From Athripsodes cinereus (lineage: Eukaryota > Arthropoda > Insecta > Trichoptera > Leptoceridae), in NCBI GenBank assembly GCA_947579605.1, contig OX388306.1, forward strand, positions 1,364,001 through 1,428,000: 64,000 bases of DNA, given 5' to 3'. The notes beneath the pieces were generated by a model. The model was not told the origin of the DNA. It made no database searches and saw only the letters and a program-made list of their open reading frames with translations. Both the position numbers and the translations under genes were made by a program. Below, one piece after another: positions 63,466 through 64,000 of this stretch (position 1 is its first letter; each line of letters opens with the position of its first letter).

Positions 63466-63958
63466 GATGGACCATACAAATATTAGAAGTGAATCTTTTG
63501 ATAAATAAGGACCATACATATTATATTAGAAGTGCATATTTTGACAACAATGGTCCATATATTAGAAGTGAATCTTTCGACAAATAAGGACCATACATAT
63601 TATATATTAGAAGTGCACATTTTGACAACAATGGTCCATATATTAGAAGTGAATCTTTCGACAAATAAGGACCATACATATTATATTAGAAGTGCATATT
63701 TTGACAACAATGGTCCATATATTAGAAGTGAATCTTTTGACAAATAAGGACCATACATATTAAATTAGAAGTGCACATTTTGACAACAATGGTCCATATA
63801 TTAGAAGTGAATCTTTCGACAAATAAGGACCATACATATTATATTAGAAGTGCACATTTTGACAACGATGGTCCATATATTAGGAGTGCATCTTTCGACA
63901 AATAAGGACCATACATATTAAATTAGAAGTGCACATTTTGACAACAATGGTCCATATA
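63466..63958 (+). repeat. 79-bp satellite, about six units
   Basis: ACCATACATA recurs at 63511, 63590, 63671, 63750, 63829 and 63908: a period of 79 bp, with one 81-bp unit. Each unit is a dimer of two related half-repeats of about 42 and 37 bp: GGACCATACATATTA...TTTTGACAACAA, and GGTCCATATATTAGAAGTGA...TTTCGACAAATAA. The open frames across it encode only the repeat. Beyond 63958 the last bases include a GGGTTT...AAACCC stem at the window edge. Confidence 0.9.
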
Positions 63959-64000
63959 TTTTTTTTTAGATATATCTGGGTTTTTGTTATAAACCCAAAT

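Noticed and set aside
62794..63747. Repetitive short proteins across the terminal satellite
   Set aside because: The frames simply translate the 40/79-bp repeat; units of 79 and 81 bp are not multiples of three, so no stable protein is encoded.
62820..63958. CRISPR array
   Set aside because: The repeats are contiguous and degenerate with no unique spacers, and the genome is eukaryotic.

Overview
The window is AT-rich animal DNA in which I found no host protein-coding gene. It looks like intergenic or intronic sequence of an insect, most likely a moth or butterfly. Non-LTR retrotransposon (LINE) pieces of RTE-like, CR1-like and Jockey-like type are mixed with tRNA-derived SINEs, Helitrons whose ends resemble those common in Lepidoptera, hAT-like, piggyBac-like and Mutator-like MITEs, and simple repeats. 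The taxon is inferred from this repeat spectrum, not from a marker gene.

Only two reading frames are substantial. A CR1-group LINE on the minus strand (55220-57838) has the C-terminal part of its endonuclease and a complete reverse transcriptase, open for over 870 codons. An RTE-like reverse transcriptase on the plus strand (51618-52878) is open except for one in-frame stop. All other coding remnants are LINE C-terminal pieces left by 5'-truncated insertions.

Layout: 0-6 kb holds a Helitron (774-1378), a hAT-like element with a LINE nested in it (1812-2531) and RTE pieces. 6-12 kb is sparse, with LINE 3' ends and a 267-bp foldback element (9635-9901). 12.4-16.9 kb is a nested stack: a CR1-like LINE tail interrupted by a 4-kb hAT-like element (12850-16884), which carries a broken LINE, which contains a piece of another LINE. 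18-22.7 kb has a SINE in a LINE tail, a 171-bp tandem array, a piggyBac-like MITE, a Mutator-like foldback element with 9-bp target duplications (21408-21834) and an unidentified GC-rich insert (22121-22586). 23-36 kb has LINE tails, three hAT-type MITEs, SINEs and two adjacent foldbacks. 36-51 kb has another complete hAT MITE (38058-38555), Jockey-like tails, a Helitron (46664-47075), a 117-bp tandem array and a SINE between 75-bp direct repeats. 51-60 kb has the two best LINEs and a hAT MITE (54341-54759). 62.8-64 kb is a 79-bp satellite that runs off the window end.

Two themes cut across these elements. First, several hAT-like families share the terminal pattern YAGNGATG, 8-bp target duplications and dense arrays of a short motif just inside the ends, with a different motif in each family. 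Second, several LINE 3'-end families carry a short stem-loop just before a simple-repeat tail, and in two families stem bases differ between copies in compensating ways. Nothing here forms an operon or pathway; the window is a record of successive, nested transposon insertions.
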